Shown one piece after another: positions 1-8,052 of a DNA stretch of 64,000 bases (within the stretch, counting starts at the first letter, position 1; each line of letters starts with the position of its first letter). The notes below the pieces were generated by a model that saw nothing but the letters and a program-made list of their open reading frames with translations, did no database searches and was not told the origin of the DNA. Both the position numbers and the translations under genes were made by a program. The DNA comes from an uncultured Campylobacter sp. GTDB taxonomy: Bacteria > Campylobacterota > Campylobacteria > Campylobacterales > Campylobacteraceae. Where the stretch lies: assembly GCF_937959485.1 (NCBI RefSeq), contig NZ_CALGPY010000014.1:124001-188000 (forward strand), read 5' to 3'.

Positions 1-2
1 GC

Positions 3-302
3 CGCGGAGATCCTAGCAATAGCGATGTCGGCAAGAAAATTTTCACCATCATTTCTCGCTACGCGCAGTCGCACTACCCTAAAAATGCGCAACGTATGCG
101 TAAAATCGGCGTCGTAGGCGTGCACTTTACCTATACGGCAAGTGGCGATGTTAAGGGTCTTCGCGTTACGTCTTCCTCGAATGTAGATTCGCTTGATGAG
201 GGCGCGTTAAGCGCGGTCGAGCGCACAAAAGGTAGCTTTCCAAAGGTCGAGAAAGATATGGAATTTAACTTTAGCATAAAATATACGCTAAATTTTAACT
301 AG
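3..302 (+). CDS. TonB-family protein, C-terminal part (5' end outside window)
   Basis: The open frame runs from the window edge to a TAA at 300-302, so only about 99 C-terminal residues are visible. They read as a TonB C-terminal domain: a YPKNAQRMRKIGVVGVHFTY segment, then a GDVKGLRVTSSSNVDSLDEGALSAV-type strand-helix, as in proteins that carry inner-membrane energy to outer-membrane receptors. An internal ATG at 96 exists, but the domain clearly begins upstream of it, so that ATG is not the real start. A hairpin at 333-362 follows and probably ends the transcript. The assignment rests on the YP...R..G.V.V.F.....G.V motif order. The partner ExbBD genes would have to lie outside the window. 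Confidence 0.75.
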   Translation, partial: RGDPSNSDVGKKIFTIISRYAQSHYPKNAQRMRKIGVVGVHFTYTASGDVKGLRVTSSSNVDSLDEGALSAVERTKGSFPKVEKDMEFNFSIKYTLNFN

Positions 303-332
303 CCTTAAAGTTTCTACTAAAAACCCCTGCCT

Positions 333-362
333 GGGCGGTGAAATTTTAAAATTTTACCGCCC
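333..362 (+). terminator. Hairpin after the tonB-like gene
   Basis: A 30-base near-perfect palindrome: GGGCGGT and ACCGCCC flank the self-complementary 14-mer AAATTTTAAAATTT, with a single G-T wobble. It lies 31 bases after the stop and is followed by a T-rich stretch. Position and strength suggest a terminator. The A/T core is also a common spacer word in this window. Confidence 0.55.
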
Positions 363-594
363 TTACCGCTTTATCTTAGCTCGCAAAATTCCATCTTGGC
401 GAAGTAAAATTTTAAATTCGCCGCTTTTGCCGCATGAACTTTTATAAACGGATTGGCGTCTTGGAATTTAAAATTTAAACGGAGAAAATTATGTCTTTTC
501 AAATTTAGCCAAGCAAGCATCTTAAAGCGTTAAAATTTTAAATTTAAGCTGCGAAATTGCTAGGAAATTCCACTGATTTTAATGGAATTTTTAC

Positions 595-600
595 TATAAT
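595..600 (+). promoter_or_regulatory. Sigma-70 -10 box for the 634 oxidoreductase
   Basis: TATAAT lies 33 bases before the ATG, after a T-rich run, as is usual for Campylobacter vegetative promoters. A ribosome site AAAGGAAA follows just before the ATG. Confidence 0.6.
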
Positions 601-633
601 TTCGTATGAAATTTAAAAGATTAAAGGAAATTT

Positions 634-1581
634 ATGATAGACGTTTACGACTTGGCGGTGATCGGCGGCGGTCCTTGTGGCATCGCTTCCGTAGTAGAAG
701 CCAAAAGAAACGGGCTTGCGCACGTACTTCTGCTTGAAAAAGGCGACAACCACTCTCAAACGATTAGGCAGTTTTACAAAGATAAAAAGCGCGTCGATAA
801 AGAATATAAGGGCTTTGATAGCGAGACGCGCGGCTCTATTTCGTTTGAAACCGGCACGAAAGAGAGCGTGCTAAATTATTTTGACGAGCTCTTAGATAGC
901 GACGAAATCGATACGAATTTCAAAAGTGAGGTCGAAAAGATCAAAAAGCACGCAGATGAGTTTTATATCACGACTAGCTCGGCTGGATACCGCGCGCGCA
1001 ACGTCATCGTCGCAATTGGCAGGATGGGCAAGCCTAATAAGCCCGCTTATAAAATTCCACCTTCGATCACGCAACGCGTAAATTTCAATCTAGATAAATG
1101 CACGATTAATGAAAAAATTCTAGTCGTCGGAGGCGGTAACTCAGCTGCAGAATACGCCATAGCGCTATGCAAGACCAATGTCGTGACGCTTTGCTATCGC
1201 AAGGCTAAATTTACCCGCCTAAACGAGACGAACGAAAGCGACGTAATGCGCGAGACCAAATACGGCAACATCATCTTGCGCTTAGGTATCGATATAGAGG
1301 CTCTTGAGAATGAAAACGGCAAGGTGCTGGTAAAATTTGATAGTGGCACCGAGCTCGTATTTGACCGCGTGATATACGCGATCGGCGGCACGAGCCCGAT
1401 CGATTTTCTTAAAAAATGCGGCATCGCTTACGATGAAAACGGCGTGCCGATCGTGGATGAAAATCTTCAAACCGCCACTAGCGGGCTTTACGTCGGTGGA
1501 GATCTCATCAGCAGAAGTGGTGGATCGATCGTGGTGGCGATAAATCACGCTCATACCATCATCAAAAATATCCGCAGATGA
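634..1581 (+). CDS. YpdA-like NAD(P)/FAD-dependent oxidoreductase
   Basis: 315 residues. An FAD-binding GGGPCG turn sits at residues 11-16, a second dinucleotide site GGGNSA at about 165-170, and a C-terminal GLYVGGDL FAD contact near 285. The fold is that of the thioredoxin reductase superfamily, but there is no CxxC redox pair between the two nucleotide sites, so this is not a thioredoxin reductase. The GGGPCG signature is typical of YpdA-type flavoproteins, which in Firmicutes reduce bacillithiol disulfide; the substrate in this organism is unknown. The ATG at 634 has AAAGGAAA before it. The stop overlaps the ATG of the next gene by four bases, so the two are probably co-transcribed. Confidence 0.8.
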   Translation: MIDVYDLAVIGGGPCGIASVVEAKRNGLAHVLLLEKGDNHSQTIRQFYKDKKRVDKEYKGFDSETRGSISFETGTKESVLNYFDELLDSDEIDTNFKSEVEKIKKHADEFYITTSSAGYRARNVIVAIGRMGKPNKPAYKIPPSITQRVNFNLDKCTINEKILVVGGGNSAAEYAIALCKTNVVTLCYRKAKFTRLNETNESDVMRETKYGNIILRLGIDIEALENENGKVLVKFDSGTELVFDRVIYAIGGTSPIDFLKKCGIAYDENGVPIVDENLQTATSGLYVGGDLISRSGGSIVVAINHAHTIIKNIRR

Positions 1582-2819
1582 GGCTTTATCAGCCAAAAAA
1601 GGGTTATCGCTACACTAGCGATACGATTTTTTTGTGGAATTTTATAAGAAGCTCAGGCGTGCGTAAAGCTGACGCAGCATCGCAAAATGGCTCTTGGGCG
1701 CTGGGCTGTGGCGTGGAATTTAAAGACGCGACAGATGGAGGCTTTAATGCGCAGTTTTGCGCCGCGGATTACGCAGGCGACGAGGTGGAATTTTGCGCCA
1801 AGGATTGCGCTTTTAGCAAAGAAGAGTCGTATGCCGCTGACCATAGCGCGAGGAATGATCGTGATTTTGGAGGTAAAAGCTGTGCCGAATTCCAGGCGGA
1901 ATTTAAAAAGGAATTTCAAGAGGCATTTTGGGCGAAATTTCAAAGCGAGCACTGCAAAAATTCCGATTTTCAAAGCGACGAAGCCTGGCATGCTTTAAAG
2001 CCTGATATCGCAAGCGGTGAAAATTTTAAATTTTGTGACGAGCAAATCGCGCAGCCTTTAGAATCTCAAAAGACGTACTATAAAAATTACGCGAGCAAAT
2101 TTGAAGACGTCAAGGCGCGCGAGGATTTTGCTGCGGAGTGCTTGCGTGACGGAGGGTTTGCTGCTTGCAATGAGCGTAGCCTAAAAGGCGCGCTAAATCC
2201 GCGAGCGATATACGGCGACGTGCTGGATGTGGGCGCAGGATGTGGAATTTTAGGGCTTTTACTAAAACGCGATTTTGAGAGTATTAATTTAAGCTTGCTA
2301 GAAATTCAAGAGCGAAATTTAGAAATCTTAAGGCTGAATTCTTTGCAAAACGATCTACCTGCCGAGATTTTGCACGCGGATTTTGCGGAGTTTAAAAGTA
2401 AGAAGCGTTTTGACTTTATCGTCTCAAATCCGCCTTTTTATCGAGAGCGTATTTCGCTTAGCAAAGAGCCTCACATGGCGCTTAGTAAGAGCGCAGCAAG
2501 CCTTAGCCTACGGGATTTTGTGCGATCTGCGAATGCTCATCTTAAGCCTGGCGGTACGCTTATTTTTTGCTACGAGGCGGGCAAGCTAGCTAAAATTTGC
2601 GAGCTTTTGGGCGAGTTTAGGCTAAATTTGACGAGGCTTGGTTTTGTCTATCCTGACATTTCAAAGCCCGCTAAGCTCGCGCTTTTGCAGGCTCGTAAGA
2701 ACTCGCGCTCGCCCTGTGAGATCGTTCTTCCGATCTATGCTAGCGCGCACGGAAGGCGCACCGCACAAGCCCACGCGATCTATAAAAGCGCAAATCTAAC
2801 GAGCGTGGATTATGAGTGA
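1578..2819 (+). CDS. tRNA1(Val) A37 N6-methyltransferase-like (TrmN6 family) with large insert
   Basis: 413 residues against about 230-250 for the family. The N-terminus MRLYQPKKGYRYTSDTIFLW and the SAM-binding VLDVGAGCGILG plus the catalytic SNPPFY motif (near residue 283) are those of TrmN6-type adenine-N6 methyltransferases. About 180 residues (roughly 29-210) lie between the N-terminal motif and the SAM motif, where relatives have only a short link. The insert is rich in Phe, Glu, Lys, Ala and Cys, has no recognisable domain, and is built of repeated GAATTT/AATTTT words. The reading frame stays open and the flanking catalytic parts are intact, so an active enzyme is likely. It overlaps the genes on both sides, as in an operon. 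Confidence 0.75.
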   Translation: MRLYQPKKGYRYTSDTIFLWNFIRSSGVRKADAASQNGSWALGCGVEFKDATDGGFNAQFCAADYAGDEVEFCAKDCAFSKEESYAADHSARNDRDFGGKSCAEFQAEFKKEFQEAFWAKFQSEHCKNSDFQSDEAWHALKPDIASGENFKFCDEQIAQPLESQKTYYKNYASKFEDVKAREDFAAECLRDGGFAACNERSLKGALNPRAIYGDVLDVGAGCGILGLLLKRDFESINLSLLEIQERNLEILRLNSLQNDLPAEILHADFAEFKSKKRFDFIVSNPPFYRERISLSKEPHMALSKSAASLSLRDFVRSANAHLKPGGTLIFCYEAGKLAKICELLGEFRLNLTRLGFVYPDISKPAKLALLQARKNSRSPCEIVLPIYASAHGRRTAQAHAIYKSANLTSVDYE

Positions 2820-3171
2820 GTTCGGCTTTAGCTTTGATGCAAGCGCGTGCGAGCGCTGCGGCGGTAAGTGCTGCACGGGAGAGAGCGGCTATATCTGGAT
2901 AGATGAGAGCGAGATTGCGGCGCTGGCGGTAAAATTTAAAATTTCGCCTGCAAGGATTAAGGAAATTTATTTACAAAAAATAGGCGCTAAATTTAGCGTA
3001 AAAGAAAAACCCTTTGAAGGCGGCTTAGCGTGCGTGTTTTTTGACGAAGCGCAACGCAACTGCGGGATTTACGAGCTGCGTCCGAAGCAGTGCCGTAGCT
3101 TCCCGTTTTGGGAATATTTTAAAACGCATACTAAAGAATTGGAGGAAGAATGTATCGGGGTAAGGTTTTAA
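2812..3171 (+). CDS. YkgJ-family cysteine-cluster protein
   Basis: 119 residues. The cysteine pattern CxxCxxxCC at the N-terminus (residues 13-21) and a second pair in the CGIYELRPKQCRSFPF segment match the YkgJ/UPF0153 family, thought to bind Zn or an Fe-S cluster. The exact role is unknown. The start overlaps the end of the methyltransferase by eight bases, and its end overlaps the next ATG by 22 bases, so translation is coupled. In C. jejuni, as recalled, a methyltransferase, this protein, a TPR lipoprotein, trpC and a HIT protein lie in the same order, which supports the call. Confidence 0.8.
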   Translation: MSEFGFSFDASACERCGGKCCTGESGYIWIDESEIAALAVKFKISPARIKEIYLQKIGAKFSVKEKPFEGGLACVFFDEAQRNCGIYELRPKQCRSFPFWEYFKTHTKELEEECIGVRF

Positions 3172-4994
3172 GCGGAATTTTAATCGCGGCGATGATTTTA
3201 GCGCCGCAGTATCTAAGTGCGGAGAGTGGGACGAATGCTGCAGCGGCGAAGCAGTCCGTTACGGATAAAAAGGCGTCTGATCGGAATTCCAGCATTGGCA
3301 CAAAAAACGGTGCAAAAGATGCAATTAAAAAGAGCTTGATAAATCGCGGCGTAAGCGCTAAAAGCATAACCAAAGAAAAGCTAAATCACGCGATGCGAGC
3401 GCAAGAGGACGCCGAGCTAAATTTCGATTTGCTTACAGCTTTGGAGCTACTGCATAAAGATCCAGTCGCATCGATGTTTTTATACGAAAAGGCATACAAT
3501 AAAACGGGCTCGTCCGTTTATCTGCTAGAAGCGCTAAAGACTGCTTTTGCGATCAAAGATCGTAAAAATACGGCGCGCTATTTAAAGCTCGGCGAAAAGA
3601 GCCTAAGCTCAGACTCTGAGTATCTGCGAGTAAAGATCGGCTACTACTTAGGCATTAAAGATAATCTAAATGCCAATACCGCTGCTCTTAAGCTAGTTAC
3701 CGTAGATCCCGTTTCGCGTAGTTACGCGATCTTAGCGGCGACATATTATGCGATGGAGAATTTTACTTTAGCCAAAACCTACTTCGAAAAAGCCTATGAG
3801 CTAGACAAAACCGACGAAAATCTCATCAGATTATGCGACGTGCTGCTAAATAAACTCGATGATTCGGACGGAGCGATCCGCATCATCGAGACGCACAGGC
3901 GCATCTACGGCTGCGCCCAGGGTATGGCGTGCGAGCTGCTAGCTGATGTGTATCGCGCGAATAAACGCTATTTAGATGTCGCTAAGATCGATGAAGCGCT
4001 GTATGAAGCCAAAGGGGATAATAAATTCTTAGACGATATGATAGCGATTTATTACTACTCAAACGACTTTGATAAAATAATCGAGCTTTTGAAGAAATAC
4101 GACTACAAGCGCGAGCTTCTAATCGACGCCTACGCGCATAAAAAAGACTATAAAACCGCAATTAAAATGGCGCGCGATGAGTTTATGAAGACCAAAAATT
4201 ATGACTTTTTGGCGATCGAGGCGATCTACGAATATGAAAGTGCGGGCAAAAACGTGGACGCCAAGACCCTATCTAGCGTAGTGGCGAAATTTGAAAATAT
4301 CGCGCCGCAGCTTAAAGACCCCGTGCATCTAAATTACTACGGCTACATCTTAATAGATCATGATTTGGACGTTCGCAAGGGCATCGAGCTCGTCCGCCGC
4401 GCTCTACAAAAAGACCCCGACTCGCCGTATTATCTGGACTCGCTTGCCTGGGGATACTACAAGCTTGGCGAATGCGACAAGGCTAAAAATGAAATGGCTA
4501 AGATCAAAGACGCAGAATTTTTTAATTCCCCCGAAGGCAAAGAACATTTAGAGGCGATCGATGCGTGCGCCGCAGGCACAGGCGTAGCGCCGCAGAATTC
4601 CATATCGCAAAACCCCACTACGATAAAAGGCTCCGCGCCGAAAGATCAGGCGCCGCAAAGCCCGGCAATAAAAACTCCTTCGCCTAATTCCATAAAATCT
4701 ACGGCGCCCGAAAGCTCTGTGTTAGATTCCGCACGTCCGAGCTCCGCTGCAACGCGTGATTTAACGCCAAAAGACTCCGCTTCGCAAAATTCTGCCGGGT
4801 CTGCAAATTCCGCGATTCAAAACCAGACACCAAATTCCGCGGCTTCTGAAAATTTTGCGACGCCTATAAATTCCGCCGCGCAGAATTCTGCCTCGTCAAG
4901 ACAAAATTCCGTATCGAGGCAGGATTTTATGCCAGAGCAAAATTCTACATCGAAAGAGCCCACCGGCTCTAAAATCCAGACACCAAAGCAGTAG
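3150..4994 (+). CDS. Secreted TPR-repeat protein with QNS-rich C-terminal tail
   Basis: 614 residues. The first 25 form a signal peptide (short basic start, then GILIAAMILAPQYLSA). Residues about 85-470 are helical TPR-like repeats, e.g. YAILAATYYAMENFTLAKTY and YYLDSLAWGYYKLGECDKA. Residues about 474-614 are a disordered tail of Gln-Asn-Ser-Ala-Pro runs encoded by recurring CAAAATTCC/CAGAATTCC words. The start at 3150 lies inside the YkgJ gene after GGAGGAAGA, a good ribosome site. Relatives are annotated as TPR lipoproteins, but there is no clear lipobox here. It is probably a periplasmic scaffold; no partner is evident. Two bases separate it from trpC. Confidence 0.75.
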   Translation: MYRGKVLSGILIAAMILAPQYLSAESGTNAAAAKQSVTDKKASDRNSSIGTKNGAKDAIKKSLINRGVSAKSITKEKLNHAMRAQEDAELNFDLLTALELLHKDPVASMFLYEKAYNKTGSSVYLLEALKTAFAIKDRKNTARYLKLGEKSLSSDSEYLRVKIGYYLGIKDNLNANTAALKLVTVDPVSRSYAILAATYYAMENFTLAKTYFEKAYELDKTDENLIRLCDVLLNKLDDSDGAIRIIETHRRIYGCAQGMACELLADVYRANKRYLDVAKIDEALYEAKGDNKFLDDMIAIYYYSNDFDKIIELLKKYDYKRELLIDAYAHKKDYKTAIKMARDEFMKTKNYDFLAIEAIYEYESAGKNVDAKTLSSVVAKFENIAPQLKDPVHLNYYGYILIDHDLDVRKGIELVRRALQKDPDSPYYLDSLAWGYYKLGECDKAKNEMAKIKDAEFFNSPEGKEHLEAIDACAAGTGVAPQNSISQNPTTIKGSAPKDQAPQSPAIKTPSPNSIKSTAPESSVLDSARPSSAATRDLTPKDSASQNSAGSANSAIQNQTPNSAASENFATPINSAAQNSASSRQNSVSRQDFMPEQNSTSKEPTGSKIQTPKQ

Positions 4995-4996
4995 CG

Positions 4997-5791
4997 ATGA
5001 TTTTAGACGAAATTTTAAAGCGCACTCGCGAGGATCTCGCGCTTCGTAAAGAAAGACTGCCCGAGGATCTGCTCGGCCGCTCGCTAAGCGCTAATCCCTA
5101 CGAACCGCGCGACGTCATAAGCGCGCTTAGAAGCGATGAGAAGGATCCGCTACGCATCATCGCCGAGATTAAAAAGGCAAGCCCGAGCAAGGGGATCATC
5201 CGCGAGGATTTTGAGCCGCTAAGCCTTGCCGTGGAGTACGAAAATGCAGGTGCGAGCGCCTTTTCGGTGCTTACCGAGCCGCATTATTTCAAAGGCGATT
5301 TGGAGTTCATCCCACAGATCCGCCGCTACACTCGTACACCCATTTTGCGCAAGGATTTCATCGTCGATCGTTATCAGATCCTCGAAGCGCTGGTTTATGG
5401 CGCGGATTTTATCCTGCTGATCGCCAAAGCGCTTGAGCGCAAGGAGCTAAGAGAACTGCTTGAGTTTGCCCGCAGGCTGGGACTTGAGGCGCTGTGCGAG
5501 ATCCACGATAAGGACGATTTGAAAAAAGTGGTCTTTGCAGGCGCCGATATTATCGGCATCAACCATCGAAATTTAGAGACTTTCGAGGTCGATACGAGCC
5601 TGAGCGAGCGACTGATCCCGTTAATTCCAAACGGTAAGATCATCGTCGCCGAAAGCGGTCTGCACTCGCACGAGCAGCTTTTAAGCTTACATAAGGTGGG
5701 CGTCGATGCGTTTTTGATCGGCGAGCATTTTATGCGCCAAGATGACGTTGGCGCGGCACTGCGCGAGATAAAGCTCGGCGCGGGCGGCTAA
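4997..5791 (+). CDS. trpC: Indole-3-glycerol phosphate synthase
   Basis: 264 residues, the normal length for a single-domain TrpC, which closes the indole ring in tryptophan synthesis. Recognised by IIAEIKKASPSKG (catalytic Lys and phosphate region), LRKDFIVDRYQI (catalytic Lys), CEIHDKDDL, IIGINHRNLETF and the phosphate-binding IIVAESGLHS...LIGEHFM. The ATG follows the TPR gene directly, with no separate promoter, so it belongs to the 1578-5791 operon. No other trp gene is nearby, so the pathway is split in this genome. Confidence 0.95.
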   Translation: MILDEILKRTREDLALRKERLPEDLLGRSLSANPYEPRDVISALRSDEKDPLRIIAEIKKASPSKGIIREDFEPLSLAVEYENAGASAFSVLTEPHYFKGDLEFIPQIRRYTRTPILRKDFIVDRYQILEALVYGADFILLIAKALERKELRELLEFARRLGLEALCEIHDKDDLKKVVFAGADIIGINHRNLETFEVDTSLSERLIPLIPNGKIIVAESGLHSHEQLLSLHKVGVDAFLIGEHFMRQDDVGAALREIKLGAGG

Positions 5792-6692
5792 ATTTAAACC
5801 CGTTTGTTTGATCGCACGAGAATGGATCGGAACGAGAAGTTAAATTTAGCGAAGGGAGTGAAATTTTAAGGCAGTAAATTTTAAAATTCGTAAAATTCGG
5901 CTGACTTTAAAATTTAACGGCTCTTTAAATTTAGCGCCGCGCCGCAATTTAATATCGCACATCGCGCGAGAATTCACGCTGCGCTTTGGCATCGTGAGTT
6001 TGTTATTGCGCGCCGTGCGAGCGGTTGCGGAGCGAGGTTTAAATTTGCGCTTTGCATAGCTTCGCGCAGGCGGGTTTGCGCTTGCGGAATTTGACTGCTT
6101 AGGATTGTGCGTTTGCCGTAATGCCTTGTATGTCTAGCGCGCGCTCTCAAGCTCAGTATTGGCGATTAAATGGCGCCGTAAATTTAATCACAGCTCGCGA
6201 TCAAGCCTCACAGAGGAGCTTGCGCGTGCGATAACTGCGCAAAGCGAGCTACCACAAAAGCGGACGTCGTAGGGGCTTAGCAGGGCTGCGATACGCCGCG
6301 ATTGAACTTCGGCTGTATTACGACTGCGCCGTGCCCGCGCCGCGTTAAATTTTATCGCGTGTCGCGACGGTGATTGCGGCGCAGGTTTGGCATCGCGCAC
6401 CGTGCCTGTGAGTGCGTCAAAGTTTTGTTATAATGCGCATTCAAACTGCCCGCGGATTTAATATCGCCCGCCGTGCGCTTTGATCTGCGAAGCGTATGTC
6501 GCACCGAAGCGCCTTGCGCAGCCCTAGATTCGTAAAGAGCGCGCATAACTTTGCGCCGTGCGAGCAAGCGCAGACCGCGTAAATTTAAAATTTTATGAAA
6601 TTTAGAAGTTTTAAATTCCAAATTTCATAGAATTTTGCTAAACGCAAATTTTAAAATTCCATAGAATTTTGGAATTTCGGAAAGGAAAAGAG
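5792..6692. other. 900-base spacer without a gene
   Basis: No frame with coding character on either strand. GC-rich stretches alternate with AAATTT/AAATTTTAA words. A lone TATAAT at 6429-6434 is too far from the next start to assign. Confidence 0.55.
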
Positions 6693-7181
6693 ATGGATTA
6701 TCTTTGCGCCCCTTGGCGAAGCGAGTATTTTACCGAAAAAAGAAGCGGCTGTCCCTTCTGCGACGCGGTGGCGGATGCGGCGTTCGACGATCGCAACGGC
6801 GTGCTTTTTCGCGCGCGGCACTGCTTTGGGGTGATGAACCTCTACCCATATAGCCCGGGCGCGTTTATGGTAATACCATACGAGCATGTCGATAATATCG
6901 AGTGCCTTAGCGACGATGCGTGGGCGGAGATGAGCCGCTACGTGCGCGCCGGAGTGGGGATTTTAAAGCGCACGCTGGGCGCAAACGGTGTAAATATCGG
7001 TATGAACCTCGGCGCTGCTGCGGGTGCGGGCATAGCCGAGCACGTACACTATCATCTCGTACCGCGGTGGCAGCGCGATACGAATTTCATCACGACGATC
7101 GCAAACGTCCGCGTAAACGGCGTTTCGTTCGCCCCGCTTTTTGAGAAGCTAAAAGCGGCTTATGCGGAAATCAAATTTTAA
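6693..7181 (+). CDS. HIT-family (histidine triad) hydrolase
   Basis: 162 residues from the ATG at 6693, preceded by AAAGGAAAAGAG; an in-frame ATG at 6669 lacks a site and adds eight unlikely residues. The triad HVHYHLVPRW has its histidines at about 117, 119 and 121, and a CPFC pair sits near residue 20. HIT proteins cleave nucleotide phosphate bonds (AMP-lysine, Ap4A-like). The substrate cannot be read from the sequence. Relatives often sit next to trpC in this group; here the two are split by a 900-base spacer. Confidence 0.88.
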   Translation: MDYLCAPWRSEYFTEKRSGCPFCDAVADAAFDDRNGVLFRARHCFGVMNLYPYSPGAFMVIPYEHVDNIECLSDDAWAEMSRYVRAGVGILKRTLGANGVNIGMNLGAAAGAGIAEHVHYHLVPRWQRDTNFITTIANVRVNGVSFAPLFEKLKAAYAEIKF

Positions 7182-7195
7182 AACGAAGGATTGAG

Positions 7196-7313
7196 ATGAT
7201 TTTAGTTGCAGTAAAAAAAAGATGGAAAATGGGGTATTATAGACCAAGCTGGCAAAGAAGTTGCCCCTTGTATCTATGATATTATTTGGAGCTTCCGTGA
7301 AGGTTTAGATTAG
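7196..7313 (+). pseudogene. 5' remnant of WG-repeat gene, cut by frameshift and stop
   Basis: An ATG at 7196 opens MILVAVKK, then leaves the WG-repeat frame at an A8 run (7213-7220). Removing one A would give VKKDGKWGIIDQAGKEV, an exact match to the downstream repeat pattern. In that repeat frame a TAG at 7311-7313 then stops the reading just before the GTG of the next entry. This is therefore the first repeat of the same gene, disabled or phase-off. Confidence 0.6.
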
Positions 7314-8036
7314 GTGGTCGAAATATATGGTGGATTGAAATTGAAGGATAAAACTGGCAAATATATCGCTCCTTATATTGATGATGACGCTTTATACTTT
7401 TTCGAAGGCTTAGCCTGGGTTAAAAAAGATGAGAAATTTGGCTTGATAGACAAAACCGGCAAGGAAGTTATTTCTTGTATTTATGATGGAGCTTGTGATT
7501 TTAAAGAAGGCTTAGCCTGGGTTAAAAAAGATAAGAAATTTGGCTTCATAGACAAAACAGGAAAAGAAGTTATTTCTTGTACTTGTTATGGCTTCTCAGA
7601 TTTTCAAGAAGGCTTAGCTCTAGTTAAAAGAGATGAGGGATGGGGTTATATCGACAAAACAGGAAAAGAAGTCATTCCTTGTATTTATGATGGCGCTTCA
7701 TGCTTTTGCAAAGGTTTGTCTTGGGTCAAAAAAGATGGAAAATTGGGTCTAATAGACAAAACTGGCAAAGAGATCGTTTCTTGTATTTATGATGATATAT
7801 TGGTCTTAGACGATACCATATCTGATATATACGATCAAGTCATATATTATAAAGGATATGTTAAGGTCAAAAAAGACGGCAAATGGGGATTGCTAGATGA
7901 TTTGGAAAATGAAATTTTAAAGCCAGCGTTCTACGACGAAGTAGAACTTGTGAAAGTTTTAAGCGACGACTATATCAAGATTATTTTAGACGGTCGCGAA
8001 ACGATCGTGGATAAAAACGGCAAGATAATATCGTAA
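7314..8036 (+). CDS. WG-repeat protein (N-terminally truncated)
   Basis: 240 residues from a GTG directly after the TAG at 7311. It holds about five copies of a 23-25 residue unit, GLAWVKKDxKFGxIDKTGKEVISCIYD, with diverging units at the C-terminus. WG repeats (after the W-G pair in the consensus) form beta structures; their function is generally unknown. There is no signal peptide in the intact part. Codon use is more AT-rich than in ribB next door. The missing start region (7196-7313) suggests a degrading or phase-variable gene. It ends 16 bases before ribB. Confidence 0.7.
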   Translation: MVEIYGGLKLKDKTGKYIAPYIDDDALYFFEGLAWVKKDEKFGLIDKTGKEVISCIYDGACDFKEGLAWVKKDKKFGFIDKTGKEVISCTCYGFSDFQEGLALVKRDEGWGYIDKTGKEVIPCIYDGASCFCKGLSWVKKDGKLGLIDKTGKEIVSCIYDDILVLDDTISDIYDQVIYYKGYVKVKKDGKWGLLDDLENEILKPAFYDEVELVKVLSDDYIKIILDGRETIVDKNGKIIS

Positions 8037-8052
8037 ATTTAAAGGAGAGATA

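Larger units (their letters stand above)
303..633. other. Spacer with terminator and promoter
   Basis: No coding frame. It holds the hairpin at 333-362, many AAATTT/AAAATTT words and the promoter box at 595-600. Nothing else is seen. Confidence 0.6.

Noticed and set aside
634..1581. Thioredoxin reductase
   Set aside because: The CxxC redox pair between the two nucleotide-binding sites is absent.
6429..6434. TATAAT as promoter of the HIT gene
   Set aside because: It is about 260 bases before the start with no gene between. It could serve an unseen RNA, but nothing supports that.
7400..7800. Regular repeats that could suggest a CRISPR array
   Set aside because: The repeats are the coding units of the WG-repeat protein, in frame and of varying sequence, without spacers. 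No cas gene is in the window.
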